Shown here: piece after piece, positions 23,009 through 36,100 of the stretch
How the letters are laid out: every line of letters begins with the position of its first letter
Numbering within the stretch: position 1 is the stretch's first letter
Source of the DNA: Auanema rhodensis
Taxonomy: Eukaryota; Nematoda; Chromadorea; Rhabditida; Rhabditidae
NCBI GenBank assembly: GCA_964057225.1
Contig: OZ059898.1
Span: 11,470,001-11,534,000, forward strand
DNA: 64,000 nt
Reading direction: 5' to 3'
The notes under the pieces: generated by a model
Database searches by the model: none
Told to the model about the DNA's origin: nothing
What the model saw: only the letters and a program-made list of their open reading frames with translations
Made by a program: the position numbers and the translations under genes

Positions 23009-25514
23009 TATCAAGTTAAACAGTTTGTAGTTTCAAGTTTTAAGCTTTAAGAAAAACTAATTATAATGAATATATGAATTTCAACACTCTAATCTTCTCC
23101 TACATATCTTTCTATTGAAATTAATTAGTAAAGAAAAACATTTTTTAGCTGATGAATATTTATTCAAATGTGTGAAAGATGTCACTTGTCATTTTAAGGT
23201 GACAAATACATGAGCCGGTTGTATCACCTACCTGAAGATGTGGCAAGTTGTTAAAATCTTCCTGTTTGTCTAGTTGTAAATTATTCAGAGAAATTACGAA
23301 TGTTAGAAAAAGGTAAATTTCAACATTTCTTTCTACGAAAGTTAAAAGCTTTACCCAAATACGGAGAAAAAGAGAGAGAGAGAACGAAAGAGAGAATGGG
23401 GTTCTCTTAGAGAATACCACACGATTTTCACGATGTCTGATCGTTCACTATACTTCAATGGAATGTTTTAAGAATAGCCATTGCTTGGGTAGAAACAGCA
23501 GCATATATCCGTTTGTACAAGAATGAAAGAATCACACAAATGAATGTGCTTGACCATTCACCAAGTAGATATACAACTTGGCTTCAGCTTTAAAACGATT
23601 ATTACTCATGTCGTAATAGTCGTTTTCAGCTTGAGAGATGAAAACGCTGTACATGTATAGAAACTGAGTGAAGCCATGGTTGCCATGCTCTATGTCTTAG
23701 TCTCATCACGAAAGATTCATAACGTTTCCGACTTTTAATCCGATATGTCTTATATCGTACCCTTCTCCCTCAATCTCTCTCTCTCTCAATATATATACAT
23801 ATATCTTTTCTCAATTTCACTTATTTTTCTGTTGAGAAGAAAACAAAGCATATACTAGCTATGAGGAAACAGACGAAAGAAGGGCATGCATGATAGGAAG
23901 ACAAGAAAATGAAAAACTTCAACTTAGCTTCAGAATTAGCTAGTTGAATGATGATGATTGTCGTCGCTTGCAATAGATTGAATTGTTTTGTTTTCGATGA
24001 TACAACCAACGCTAAAGCCTAATCAGATACACAACGGTTAGTTTTTTTGAGTTAGAACTGCATTCAAAGGATTCGTTTTATTACTTTTTTTTCTTTTTCT
24101 TTCTTTCTTTATCTTTGTTTTTCTCTGCCATCTTTTCTTCTTTCATCTTTCTCACCATTTTTCTTTCGAATATCCCTCAAGCCATTTTTTCTACTTTATT
24201 TGATTTATTAACGTGTTTTTGAACTCACATCATTTTCATAAGTTAGAAATAAAATATACGTGCATGCAGAATGGTTGCATTTACTTGCTTTTATTGAAGT
24301 TTTCCTTACAAACTCTAGCTTTCTATCAACATTTTTGCTCGCCCTCTCCCTGCTATTCATACGTTGTTTCGCTTTCTTTTCCTTTCTCTCACACTCACAT
24401 TTCCTTTTTTTCGTGTTCTTCTTGTAATATCTCCGTCTATTTGTTTCCAAAGCAATATTCATTTTTATGAATCCATACATGATCGTATGCTTAGAAGTTT
24501 ATTGAAGATTAGATAGTTATGATGAAACTTCCAGCATTCATATGTATATCTGTATCATTGTCACTTGATTCTTTTCTACGTTCTCGAAGACTATAAGCTT
24601 ATTTGAACATACAAACCTTCATAATATCTGCCAAATGTCTTCTTGAAAATCGAAAAATCTCGCCAAATTTTAACGGCATTTGCCCTAGTAGTTGCAGAAT
24701 CCACATCTATTTTCAACTTTTCTAACAACATTTTGGTTCAATTTCATCTTTTTTTTACCACTAATTTTACTTTATTGCAGTCTTCGCTTTTGTTTTTCAA
24801 TCTGCGTGAACTTTTTTTTGAAGAAGTACTTCGCCTATCTGCTGATCAAAATTCTCGTTATCCATTCGATTTCCTTTTCTGTTTCATTTACGTTGTTTGA
24901 CATCCGGATTATTATACTATATATACATATATAGTTAAGTTATTGTCATGAAATAATTATCTATATCACAGTTTATTTGATATTTTTCACTCCGTAAACT
25001 GTGAAAATGGCTTGATGATACTAAGCCACTTTTTCTTTTCACATTCAATCATAGATTTTTCTGAATTTTTCCTCTGTTCGTATGCAGAGAAATAGTTTAA
25101 AGTCTCCTAATCTATTCCTATCTCGCTTATAACTTGTGTTCTTTTTTTCTTTTTTTTTCTTCAAATACAGTTTGATAAGATACTTTGAACTTTAGCAAAA
25201 TTTATATTTCTCTTCCATTAAACGGTGTTCGTTGGTTCAGCTGTGTGAACTTGTCATTTCGTTTCTTCTATCCTGAATATTGGCTTGATTGCTTTGACTC
25301 ACCTCTCGCTATATATTAGCCTTTTACGAATGAATATTAATAGGTTTTCAAAGAAAAAAAGCTTTTGTGTCAGTTAGATTCATCATGCCAGTTATTAGAT
25401 CTTGAAGGAAATTTATTTTTTGTTTTTTTCTTCACCCTCTAGCTATCGAGAGATTGAAGGAAAAATTCCTGTACAATGTTTATAGGCTCCATGGCACGAG
25501 TTGAAACGCTTTAG

Positions 25515-25769
25515 TCATTCTCTAGTTTTTTCTTTCTCCTTCTCGTCTTCTTGTTCGTCATCTTGGCTTTTCAGTCTCTTTTTAACGAAACTGTTTGTTG
25601 AGATTGCATCCAAATCATGATGAACCTTCCTGTTAAGCCGTTTTCTAAAGTTAAACTGCGAGCAGGACAGGTGCATGAAGGCAGCCACCTTATCAGCTGT
25701 CTCTCCCTCCCATCTATTACTCTTCTTCTTTTCTCTCTCCAGCCTTTTGCCTTTCATATTTCTTTCCAT
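25515..25769 (-). other. Coding-like minus-strand frame
   Basis: A minus-strand frame of 84 codons, very rich in Lys, Arg and Glu, with a less biased middle (KVAAFMHLSCSQFNFRKRL) and an acidic-basic tail ending at a TAG. The flanks are purine-rich on this strand, which alone would give Glu/Lys/Arg codons, so only the middle ~40 codons look gene-like. It lies 430 bases downstream of the spliced candidate at 26201-26594 on the same strand and could be part of the same locus. Confidence 0.15.
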
Positions 25770-26200
25770 CTCCCTGCCTTTCTTTTTCTTTCTTGACTAT
25801 TTTTCCTTTTATCTTTCTCCTATCAGTGACTGCAGTTATTCTCATCCATAGATGACCTTAGGTGACCAGTAGCATTGTGTTTCATGTCTGATCTTTGTCA
25901 TTTTCCTATTTATTCCGTCTTTACTTGAAAATGTTTGAGATTTTCTAAGTATTTGCTGCTAGCTTCCAATCGTTTTTTTCATAAACGACTCATTCATCTT
26001 TAATTTGTATTGTCGTGATCCTCTATCGTCAATCTATTAAATTTCTGATACATATCCTCCTCAGCACTCGTTCTATCTCTCTCTCCCTTTCTCACTGTCA
26101 GCTCTTTTTTGATTTATCTTTATTAGCTTTTGACTCTAATCGTTCTTTGCTGTACCGTTCAGAAACTTGTATAATTGTAATTTCTTTTCCTTTTCTCTTG

Positions 26201-26594
26201 TCATGACAGGCCACACAATACGACACGAGACGGATACCGTCTCACAGTGGCATCTGCTGCTGCTGCTGCATCGTATCCGCAGTCTTCATTACCACCATCA
26301 TCATCGTTGTCGTTGTCGTCGTCGTCGTAGTTTTTTCTTTTCACAAAAAAGCTGATTGATGACTGAATTTACCGTCTACTGACGTTGAGAACAGAATGGC
26401 GGTCGTAGTCATCTGCACACACAGACACACATACATGCATACCTACAGATACAAAACGTCAACAGTATCTGAATCATGATGTCCTCGGCATCGCCGGGTG
26501 GCAGTTGGACGTTGTTCTCGTTGTAGTCACCCTTGCCGCCTACTGAATTTCTCATTGACGACGAAGATAGTAGTAATGATGATGACAGATGATT
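26201..26594 (-). other. Candidate small spliced gene (three exons, phases agree)
   Basis: Three minus-strand blocks join in one frame: 26453-26594, 26373-26412 and 26201-26336, using GT-AG sites (introns 40 and 36 bases, short for this sequence). The product has a Ser-rich start, then GGKGDYNENNVQLPPGD, a short hydrophobic stretch, DYDRHSVLNVSRR, an Asp/Asn-rich run and five Ala before VRRYPSRVV and a stop. A good donor (GTGAGA) at 26244-26245 could instead splice out the last codons into another exon. GC content is clearly higher than around it. No family recognised. The Asp, Ser and Ala runs come from trinucleotide repeats, so a non-coding origin remains possible. Confidence 0.25.
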
Positions 26595-27555
26595 CTGACA
26601 TATCAACACATATCAACACAATACAGCAATAGATTTTAAAGTTATTTCACATAGTTTTTTTTTTTAGTTTACCATGTAATGTGTGAATCTTTCAAGCTGA
26701 ACGGTACAAGCATAGATTAAAGTATCCAAAGTATCCAAGTTTTGACCAAAAGTCAGAATTTTTAATTTCCAAAAGCTTCAAAGCTTCTATTTTATAAACT
26801 ATGAAAAAATTGATCATTTGATAAGGATTCTTCGGTCCCGTTGCTTAGATACTGTGAACAACCTTTTCCCATTGTTCTACGTTGTTCATACATCATTATT
26901 TTTGTTATTATTATTAATCTTAAAACAAAAGAAGAAATAAAGCTGTCTATTATGCTTAAACGAAGTTGGACTAACCGATCGATCATATTCATTTTTCGTT
27001 TAGCGACCAAAAGATCATTGAGTAACCTGTGTCGTTAAAATTCTAAACGATAAGCTCATGAACCTGATGTTTCTTTGAAAATACCTTTCAGTTGCCATGG
27101 ATTTCAAACATTTTGTTCCCATTGTCTTATTCAGTTTATAGGTAGACCAGCTTTTGCAAGCTTGTGGTACGATATGAATGTATATATACATATGTATATT
27201 GTCTTGCTCTTCTTATAGCACTTTGCTATCTGCAAAACTCAGACAAAGCTATTTTCTAATCTCCAGCCTAGCTTGTTTCTCTATAAGCTTCAAGCTCTTA
27301 TCAACGTGACCAAGTGAAACATACGATCTTCTTTCACTCTTGTTCGCCTCTCTTGTTTCATCCTTCTATCTTTCCATCTCTCCCTTGTTCTCTCTCTTTA
27401 TCTTCCATACTATCTGCCAAAGCTGACCAGTACTCTCCGTACTTGTGCTATAGCTATCTTAGTTCGTACTTTATTCTCATGCTTTCATGCTTCTCTACAA
27501 TTTTTGTTTCGCTGATAGATGCTTTAAAACTTTATTTTTGTCTTTTTCAGACGCG

Positions 27556-30500
27556 ATGTCGGTGGCCCCTCGTAGGGCTAGACCGAGGTCATGCAAGTTC
27601 AAGCTATATCAGATCACATTTTTTTTGCAAAATAGGCACATAAGTAAGAAAAAATATTATTTTATTTATGTGTTACTATTGTAATTTCAATTTTTTTTAG
27701 ATTTTTTGGAAAATCAAATACAGGGTCGATTCAGGCGGCTTGGCTTATACATTGGTTCACATCCTGGCTTGTTCATCATAATATCATTAGTTTTATCGTT
27801 GTTTTCCATTGGATGCTATAATATAAAATTTGCTCAGAATCTGCAGGTATAAGCATTCAACAATCGTTCAAGCTTAAAGTATTCATTCACTTTTAGGACG
27901 GGTTCGTGGCAAAAAACTCTATGGCACGGGTAGAACAAGCAGTGAAGGTACGATTTTGAACCAATTTGGTTTGGAAATAAAAAAAAACTATTTATTGATA
28001 CAGCTATTAGTATTAGTAATTTGCACAATCTCTTCAACAAATATTGAAGTTTTATGCAAGTTTTAAGCTCGAATTCATGCTCATGACGTTGACGTGACGT
28101 CCACGTGAATACGTCTTTGTCAATTTTATTAAAATTGTTACAAACGAGTTTTGAATTGAAATGAATAGAGAAAAAAAGCAAAAAAAGTACAAAGAAAAAA
28201 ACTATTTTCAAACATTTTTCTTCTGGAAAACTACAATATTGAAGTGTATTAGATGGAAAGTAAAATCACATTTATGCACATTATACATCAACATATAGAA
28301 TTGAGGAAGAACGTATAATCAAAATACTTAAAAGATTAAGCTAGCAAATCGTATAATCAAACTATACAAATTGAAAATACATATGTGTTGAAATAGTTTT
28401 TTTCTTCGAAAAATAGGGAGAAAATGAATATCATGATGACGTTTCCGTTTCCGTTTCACCACCTTCAAATCCATGTTTCAGGCAGAATTTGATGGAGAAC
28501 AGACAAGTAAAGTTCAACGATTTGTTATATTGGTGCGAAGAGTTGATGGGGGTAATATACTGGATCGCAACTACTATACTAGGCTACAAGACGTAAGTGA
28601 AGATACATATTACTCTAAGACTATTTCTTTATATTTTATTTATTTTGTTATAGTTACACGATCATATAGTTAGCAATATAAGTGTTACAATAGATGGAAC
28701 AAGTTATGTTCATACGGGTCTTCAAGGAAAATATACCAACGTCAATGTTTTATTGTGGCATATGATTGTAAGAGAAAAAAAAACATTTTTTATCGTTTTA
28801 ATCATATTATTTTTCTTCAGAAATGTCTTGATGGCGTTTACAATAATTCGAATGTGTACTTAGATCATCCTCAATCTCGATTGTACGGGTATCCAATACT
28901 TATAGCTCCCCATGCTTTTGGTAAGTTGATTTCTAAGTTGCAAGCTCGCAATATGAAATAAGAAATTCAAAAAGTATTGTTATATACTATATTATAGGTA
29001 TAACAAGAAAAGAAGCAAGTGAAACTGATTTATCTAATTTGGGACAAACTATTCATGTACCATATAATAGCCAAAACTCATTCCCGGTACGTGACTATGA
29101 GATGAATTCAGAAGTTATTGCTTTTTATCTTTTTTCTTTTTTTTAGGAACACAGCAATCGTACGGGTATAAAAGGAGTTAAAATGATTTCAATGTATTTT
29201 TCTGCTCCAATACCTGATGATAACACCACGAATATTATCACCAAGTGGGAAACAGCTGTTTTCAATTGGGCTTATGCTGATAATCGGGAATTCAATGAAT
29301 TCCGGATAGATGTTATGGGTGATAAAGTATAATTTTTTATTACAACATGTTTGTGCTAAGGTAAACTTTATTTCAGATCTTGGGACAAGAAATGATTCGG
29401 GGAGGCTTATCCCTGTTAGACTACTTAGCTTTTGGAATTGCTGTTACCATCATATTTGTTCTTATCATCATCGTTTTCACATACTTTGCTGCTGGCCGAC
29501 GTGATTTCGGATGGATTTTCGTTGTTGTTGGTAAGTTAAGCTTGAAACAGTTATACGGAAATAAAGAAAAACAGAGCATTTAAATTGAAAATTCAGGAAT
29601 GATAGCATCACCTATGATTGCCATTATCATGACTTTTGGCCTGATTCATGGAATTCTGGGTGTCGACATGTATCCAACGATTATGGTTATACCATTCCTT
29701 ATCCTAGCTATAGGTTTACTTCATCAGCTCAGCTTCAACTAAGAAACTCAAAATTTCAGGTGTTGACGATGCCTTCTTAATGAATGGAGCATTCCTAGCA
29801 ATGCAGGAAGAATACCGAGACACTGAAGGTGGAAAGGGTCATACGGTAGTAGCTGTAATCTTTTCTAAGGTTCATCTCAAATTTCTCGTTTAATTCACCA
29901 AACCTTACTTCCATTTCTAGGTATTAGAATCTGTTGGGCCATCGATTACGATCACTTCTTTGACAAATGCCATAGCTTTCGGCATCGGAATCCTAACTGA
30001 TTCTCCTGCAGTTCAAGTAATCAAAGACCAAATCACATTCTAAGTTCTAATCTTTTCATTTCCAGGTTTTCTGCTTATCTGCTACCGTTGCCATAATTTT
30101 CGATTATATCCTGGAAATTATCTTATTTGGTAGTATGCTTGTATATAGTGGTCGATGCTACAAAGTACATATTTTGATTCAATTCCAATCAAAACTTTCT
30201 ATTTCAGACTTGCTCAAGCACCGAAAAACTTCGTGAAAGTATGGATAAATTCAAAAAATCCATCATAAGATGGTATTCTCGTCTTCTCACCAATCAGACG
30301 ACTCGCGTCTGTGTTGTGGCAGGAACGCTTGTGTTCTTCATCTTCAGCTTATATCAAGCTGTCACGATTGAGATTCAGATCAACTCTCAGAAAATTATTC
30401 CAAAAGATTCTGTTCTGTTGGAAGCTGACCGACTCTTCAGAGAATATTATTGGAAAGTATGTGAAAAGCGTCTTTTTTCAGTTTCATGTGAACATTGATT

Positions 30501-32216
30501 TCAGGAATATGAGCCATTATACATCTACGTGAATAAACCACCTGAAATTCTGGACGCCAATACATTGACTGAGCTGAAGACTATGATTCATGATTTTGAA
30601 ACAATGCCAAGATCAATAGGAAATAAGTCTACAGTACTATGGTTAACAGATTATGAAAAGGTATATTTGTTTTTTATATATTTTATTAGAAAAATATATT
30701 TATTTTTATTAATTTTCAGGCATATCAGCCATTATATGATTTTCATAATTTGTGGGGAGATTTTCCATTATCATATGATGAATTAAATCATTTCTTAGAA
30801 GAAACACCAGCAAAAGATATCTGGAGCAGCTTCGTTCATTGGCATCGAGATGACAAGTATGTCGCTTTTTTTCATTTTTTTACTTCAACATTTCAATTTT
30901 GCTTATTACAGAGGTCATAATATTGTGGATAGTTTTCATTTTATGACTGGAATTCATAATGGAACAACATGGGAAGAACGAGCTTCAAATATGTTACAGT
31001 ACGTTTCAATTAAACTTAAGCTCATAAGCAACTTTATCATAATTTAGTTGGAGGGATGTTGCTGAAAAATGGAAAAAATTCAATGTGACAGTTTTCTCAG
31101 AGAATTCTGCTGTTTTTGAAGGTATTATTCATTATGGTTATGCATATCTAATTGATTTTCAGGTATTCATGGTATTCCACGACAAACTATAATGGCTACA
31201 CTATTAACACTATTTTCTATGATTATAGTTTGTTTAATATTCATTCCTTCCATCGTTAGTGTCATGTTTGCTGCTTTTGCTATTCTTAATATCAGTATTT
31301 GTAAGTTTTATTTCTGAACTTATATCAGTTTTATCAACAACATAACAATGAAATATATACTTTATTGTACTGTAGGTGTAATCGGCTTCTTACACTGGAC
31401 AGGCTTCAATCTCGATCCCGTTACTCAGGCTTCAATTCTGATGTCTATTGGCTTCAGTGTTGATTTCACAGCTCATATCTCTTTTCATTTCCAAAGTGCA
31501 TGGTCACGATCAAATAGGTAATTCATAGTTCGTACTGTATGTAGCAAACTCAATTACATTGTTTCAGCTTAACAACAACTCAGCAAGTTCTTGAGCATAC
31601 ATTTGATGCTGTCGGTACGGCTATGCTGGAATCAGCAGCTTCAACAGTAGTTTGCTTCGTTCCACCAGCTTGGCACACTGATTATACACCACGGGTACGA
31701 TAATATCTAAAATTTGATATATTTTAATTTAATTTAATTCATTTAGGTATTTGTTGTTACTGTATTTTTCCTCGTTGCATATGGTGCCTTATTTGGCTTG
31801 TTCATACTTCCTACCATATTGGCAATGTTCCCTAAAACATTTTATATTATAGGTAAGTATTACTGTATTATTTTTTTTTTAATTTTCATGAATTTCCTGA
31901 CTTACGGTCACGTGATAACCCACGTATACATGCTTCATTTATATAAATTGCAAATGAATACGGTTGTTCCCTTTTAAGGGCAAGCAAAAAACAAAAATAA
32001 TTAATTTCGGAATGAAAATTTTTTTTTTATTTTTTTTTTTCAGAAAATCCATATCATGTTGAGCACGATCCTTTAACTGTGATGATCGAAAGTAAAGTGG
32101 ATTCCAAAAACGATAAACCGTCACTTGATGCACCTCTTCTGTTTGAAAATGCATCATCTAATTCATCTGAAAAGGATACAACATCATCACTTCTAACATC
32201 TAGTGATTCATCATAA
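27556..32216 (+). CDS. Patched-related (PTR) family membrane protein
   Basis: Twenty-three exons, phases all agree: 27556-27643, 27701-27846, 27897-27947, 28482-28592, 28654-28767, 28821-28920, 28998-29086, 29147-29326, 29377-29530, 29597-29713, 29760-29869, 29921-30016, 30066-30164, 30208-30456, 30505-30660, 30720-30856, 30912-30998, 31048-31121, 31163-31300, 31376-31517, 31568-31694, 31747-31852, 32044-32216; 947 residues. Layout is RND-like: TM1 (~46-66), large extracellular loop, sterol-sensing block of five helices (~295-485) with GVDDAFL (~384), second loop, then a five-helix block with GFSVDFTAH (~790). The Asp residues in these two motifs match the proton-relay positions of RND transporters. 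Ser/Asp-rich cytoplasmic tail. Nematodes have many PTRs with roles in cuticle, moulting and sterol or lipid handling. ATG is five bases after TTTTTCAG. Confidence 0.92.
27948..28481 (+). other. Large intron 3 of the PTR gene
   Basis: 534-base intron, by far the largest in this gene. It holds the motif cluster GACGTTGACGTGACGTCCACGTG (split: GACGTTGACG then TGACGTCCACGTG) near 28084-28108. A minus-strand frame across exon and intron (27834-28211) is a shadow. No other gene seen. Confidence 0.6.
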
Positions 32217-33195
32217 TCTCAAAAAATGTATTCGGTTTTAGGTATCAATTTTGCAAGATCAAACACAGATACATTCATCTAGTTATCAACATATATTTAA
32301 TTAAAAATTTCCGGTCATTATCACTTGTGTACCGAATACTATCAATAACTCATGTTTTCTTTTTTATGAAATATTTTATAATATACATATTACAATAAGT
32401 TTCTTTCAGCTTAATGTTTCCCAAACTAACTCACTCACTTCACATGGCCATTCTGGTTGTTTTCGATTGTTTTTCTGAATGTTTTTTATAGTCAAATTAC
32501 GATTCTAGACCAAAAATTCATCTTCATCATCAAAACTTTCGTTATCATCAAATGCTAAAACATCGAATACTAACTATAAGCATCTCTTGCAATTAGATAA
32601 TTATAGTATCTCTATCTTTACTTCATTCTTGTATATCATTCAGTCATTTCTTTCTCATTTCTTCCTCATTCATCTTCCCTACCCCCCCCCTTCCCTCTAC
32701 TCCTTCCTTCTGCTCAATACCGTATGTGACTTGTGCTATCAAGTTTGATAAGTATACTAAAATTCTTTCAATTTCTATTTGAAAATTATAATTTTTCAGT
32801 TCTTATCCTGCCAAAATTATAGTTTTTTTTTTCGTTTTTTCTTGTTCAATTATATCAAAATTCTTTGTTTGTTTTCACAAGGTCCAAACGAATATGTAGT
32901 CCATCTGGTAAACTGGTCTGATTTGTTGGTTTTTTTTGTGTGCATTTATTCATGAAAATATGCTTTAAACATGCACTGTAATAAACATTAAAATTATATT
33001 TTCTTTCTTTTATTTAAATAATTTGACAAAAATAGATACAAACATGAGTTTTAAAGGACAAAAAAATACAAATAATGATTATAAGTTGGAATGCTGTTTC
33101 GAACCAAAATGAACAAAGCTTGATACATATATGATAATCATCCCGAAAATCATGAAACCTCGTGCAGAATCAATACAAATCATCTTCAATATAGT
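32217..33195. other. Convergent 3' flanks of PTR and GCP genes
   Basis: About 980 bases between two stop codons facing each other, AT-rich, with a C-tract of 9 at 32682-32690. AATAAA occurs at 32980-32985 on the plus strand (far from the PTR stop) and at 33009-33014 on the minus strand, 182 bases after the peptidase stop and a fair candidate for its polyadenylation signal. Confidence 0.5.
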
Positions 33196-36100
33196 TTAGA
33201 TATTTTCTCTCAAAGTATTTATAGCACAAATGATTGAGAATTGAACAATTGAGATTTGATGAGCTATTTCTCTGCCTAGCTCATATCGCTGACGGTCTGT
33301 ATCAGCTTCTTTAAACGCTGAGATCTGCAATGAAAACATGATATATCAAATGAACTTTTTTTGAAGTTTTAAGAGGAAACTTACAGCATCACTGATAGCA
33401 GCCATCACTTCACTGGAATAACTATCTTTCGAGCTCACAGAGAAAAGAACATGACGAGATGCTGGTGCTCCAGGGATACCACGGGGATTGATAAAACATC
33501 TCTCTATCCTAGAAACAAGAAATATTGTTGAAAAATATTTGGAAGGAAAGCATTACCCCATCATTCTTTCATTAAGCGATGTGATTTGCTTGTTGTCATA
33601 AGGATTCTGAGCAAAAATTGCCCTAGCCCATATGATTGATGCCTCAAATTTCTTGCTTATATCGTAAAAGTCCTAAAATGGATATAGAGAATTGTCATTC
33701 GAATTGTTGTTACCTGAGCTGTTTTAGCGAGATATCCTAGTTGAGTCTTTGCTGGCTCAATAGCAGTAGCATAGTAATATATATCAGCTAACTCTTTCCG
33801 CAGAAGAGGCATGTATTCCTTGATAAAGGTATGAGCCAACTCTGTGGAATTGAAAGGAAGAACAGCTTCATCAGCAAAAACACGAGCAAGTTCAGCCCAG
33901 TATTGACCTAACCCACGATGAATCTGGAAATTTCAGATAATATTGAGGTTAAGGTAATAAGCATTTTCTTACCGCAAAGTTATTAGGATCCAATAAATGT
34001 TCATTGAGGAAAGGTGTTTCATATAACGAATGATACAAAGGATAAGTATCAAAAGTGGTCGTGTTCTTAAAGTTGAAATCAATGACAGGAACTCCAGCAT
34101 AATTTAGGAATGGTGCATGATCAGAACCACCTGATGGAACGGGAATCTTGGGCTTACCAAGTTCATCAGATGGGAAAGTTTTAACCCAGGAATCATACAT
34201 GGTATCTCTACCCTTTGCTCGCTATAAATCAAAGTTAATATTTCAGTTAGAATTACAACATGCTTACCTCTTTAGGATTTGGATTAGGAATACGCTTGGC
34301 AACATCTATAGCTACCTTGTACAGTGTTGGAACAGTGAATACATGCCTGAAAAGCAAGGTAGTTATAAAGTACACAAAAGAAATAAACTTACAAACTTGA
34401 ATTTCCTTGAATACAATCCATATTAAGATAAACAACAGCACGCTGTCTCAAGATGTCATGAAACTCTTCAACGAATTCAGTTGAACCAATTAGGCCATAT
34501 TCTTCTGCATCCCAAGCAGTGAACATGATAGTTCTTGCTAAAATCAAAAGATATTTCTTTAGTTTAGTAAATTTAAATTTTCACCTGGTCTCCATGATGA
34601 TACATTAGTTGTATGAACCATAGCTCGAGCAATTTCAGCCAACATAGCTGTACCACTGTTCGGATCCATGGAGCCATAAACCCAAGCATCGAAATGATTT
34701 CCAAGAATAACATAACGATCTGGTTCATCATGTCCTCGAATGTATCCAACAACATTACGAATTGTTCTAAATTATGATGTAAAGGTTTATTCATTTCTAC
34801 AAGTGAACAAACTTTTTCTGAAGATATCCACTAACATCAATAGTCAGACGTTCACCTTTCTTGAACCCAGGTCCAACTCTATATGTAACATTGACAAAGC
34901 CTGAAAGCGTAATATTTCATTGATATAAAAGTTCCAATTTTAAATTGTTAAGCAACAATATCTTTGCTTTTCTTATTCACCTTGCCAGTTAAGAGGCACT
35001 GGACGTCCATCCATTCGGGACAAAATTTGCCATGCAGTTGAATATGATACAGGTAATACAGGAATAGAAGGAATTACACCATCCCTTTTAGCCTAAAATA
35101 TATTAATTTGAAATAAAAAATACATATGTGTAATGTACGAATTCTAACCTGTTCTATAGTTTTTTGTGAGAACAGCTCTTTCTTACTTGGATAGAGTGGA
35201 GTAAGTGGATCACCGTCACCATGCATCAATGATCCTCGTTGAACACCTTCTTCAGGCATCCATATAGTATTTGGATAGATATGATCTGAACAATTTATTT
35301 TGAAACCAAGTATATGGTAGTTTACGTGGTTTTCACGTCTTGAAAACTCATTTTACCTCTTTGATTGCACGGAAATGGGTTGCATTTTTCAAAATTTCAT
35401 TAAAACCCAAATTTATCCCCGTATGTTAGCGGTCAATAGACCTTTTCTTATTTTGATTCATAAAATTGCTCACTTACTCTTATCAGTTCCTTCTCTGGCT
35501 ACATCACTTGGGTCTGAAAAGATAATAGCTCCTACGGCACCGTATTTCTGAGCAATGTGCACTTTATCTCCACGAAATCCTTCACCAAATCTCATCAAAG
35601 CGATTTTTCCCTGAAACTTTTATGTTGATGGCATTGTTACAAATTGTAGAAAGGACCTTAGGATCAACTCCCATGTTTTTCAAATTTTCGAAATCTTCTT
35701 CTTTTCCTCTGTTTACGTAGACTACATCAGCTGATACTCGACCAGATGATGCCCAAGCTAGCCATTGAATGCCAGCGTCTAAAAAATCAATTAAACTTTA
35801 ATGATCGAGATGTTCAATAATAAAATTGAAAATATATGAAATTCGAAGATAAAATCATACATTTACCAGATTGCTCCTGCTTGATGATAGCTGGACTTAT
35901 ACCAGATGAAGTAAAAATATTTTTTCCCTTTGAATCACTCAAATAAACTTTGTTTGGAGATGTGACATTGGGATATGATAGAAGTACTTCATATGGTACA
36001 AAATGAACATCTTCTAATCCTGCATCTTGCCAAAGCTTAGCAATTTGATAAGCTACTTTCTTATTAGCTTCTGAGCCAGCTATATGTGGATCTTTCGTTA

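Noticed and set aside
27834-28211. 125-codon minus-strand frame with a signal-peptide-like start
   Set aside because: Overlaps PTR exons 2 and 3 and intron 3 on the other strand; no independent support.
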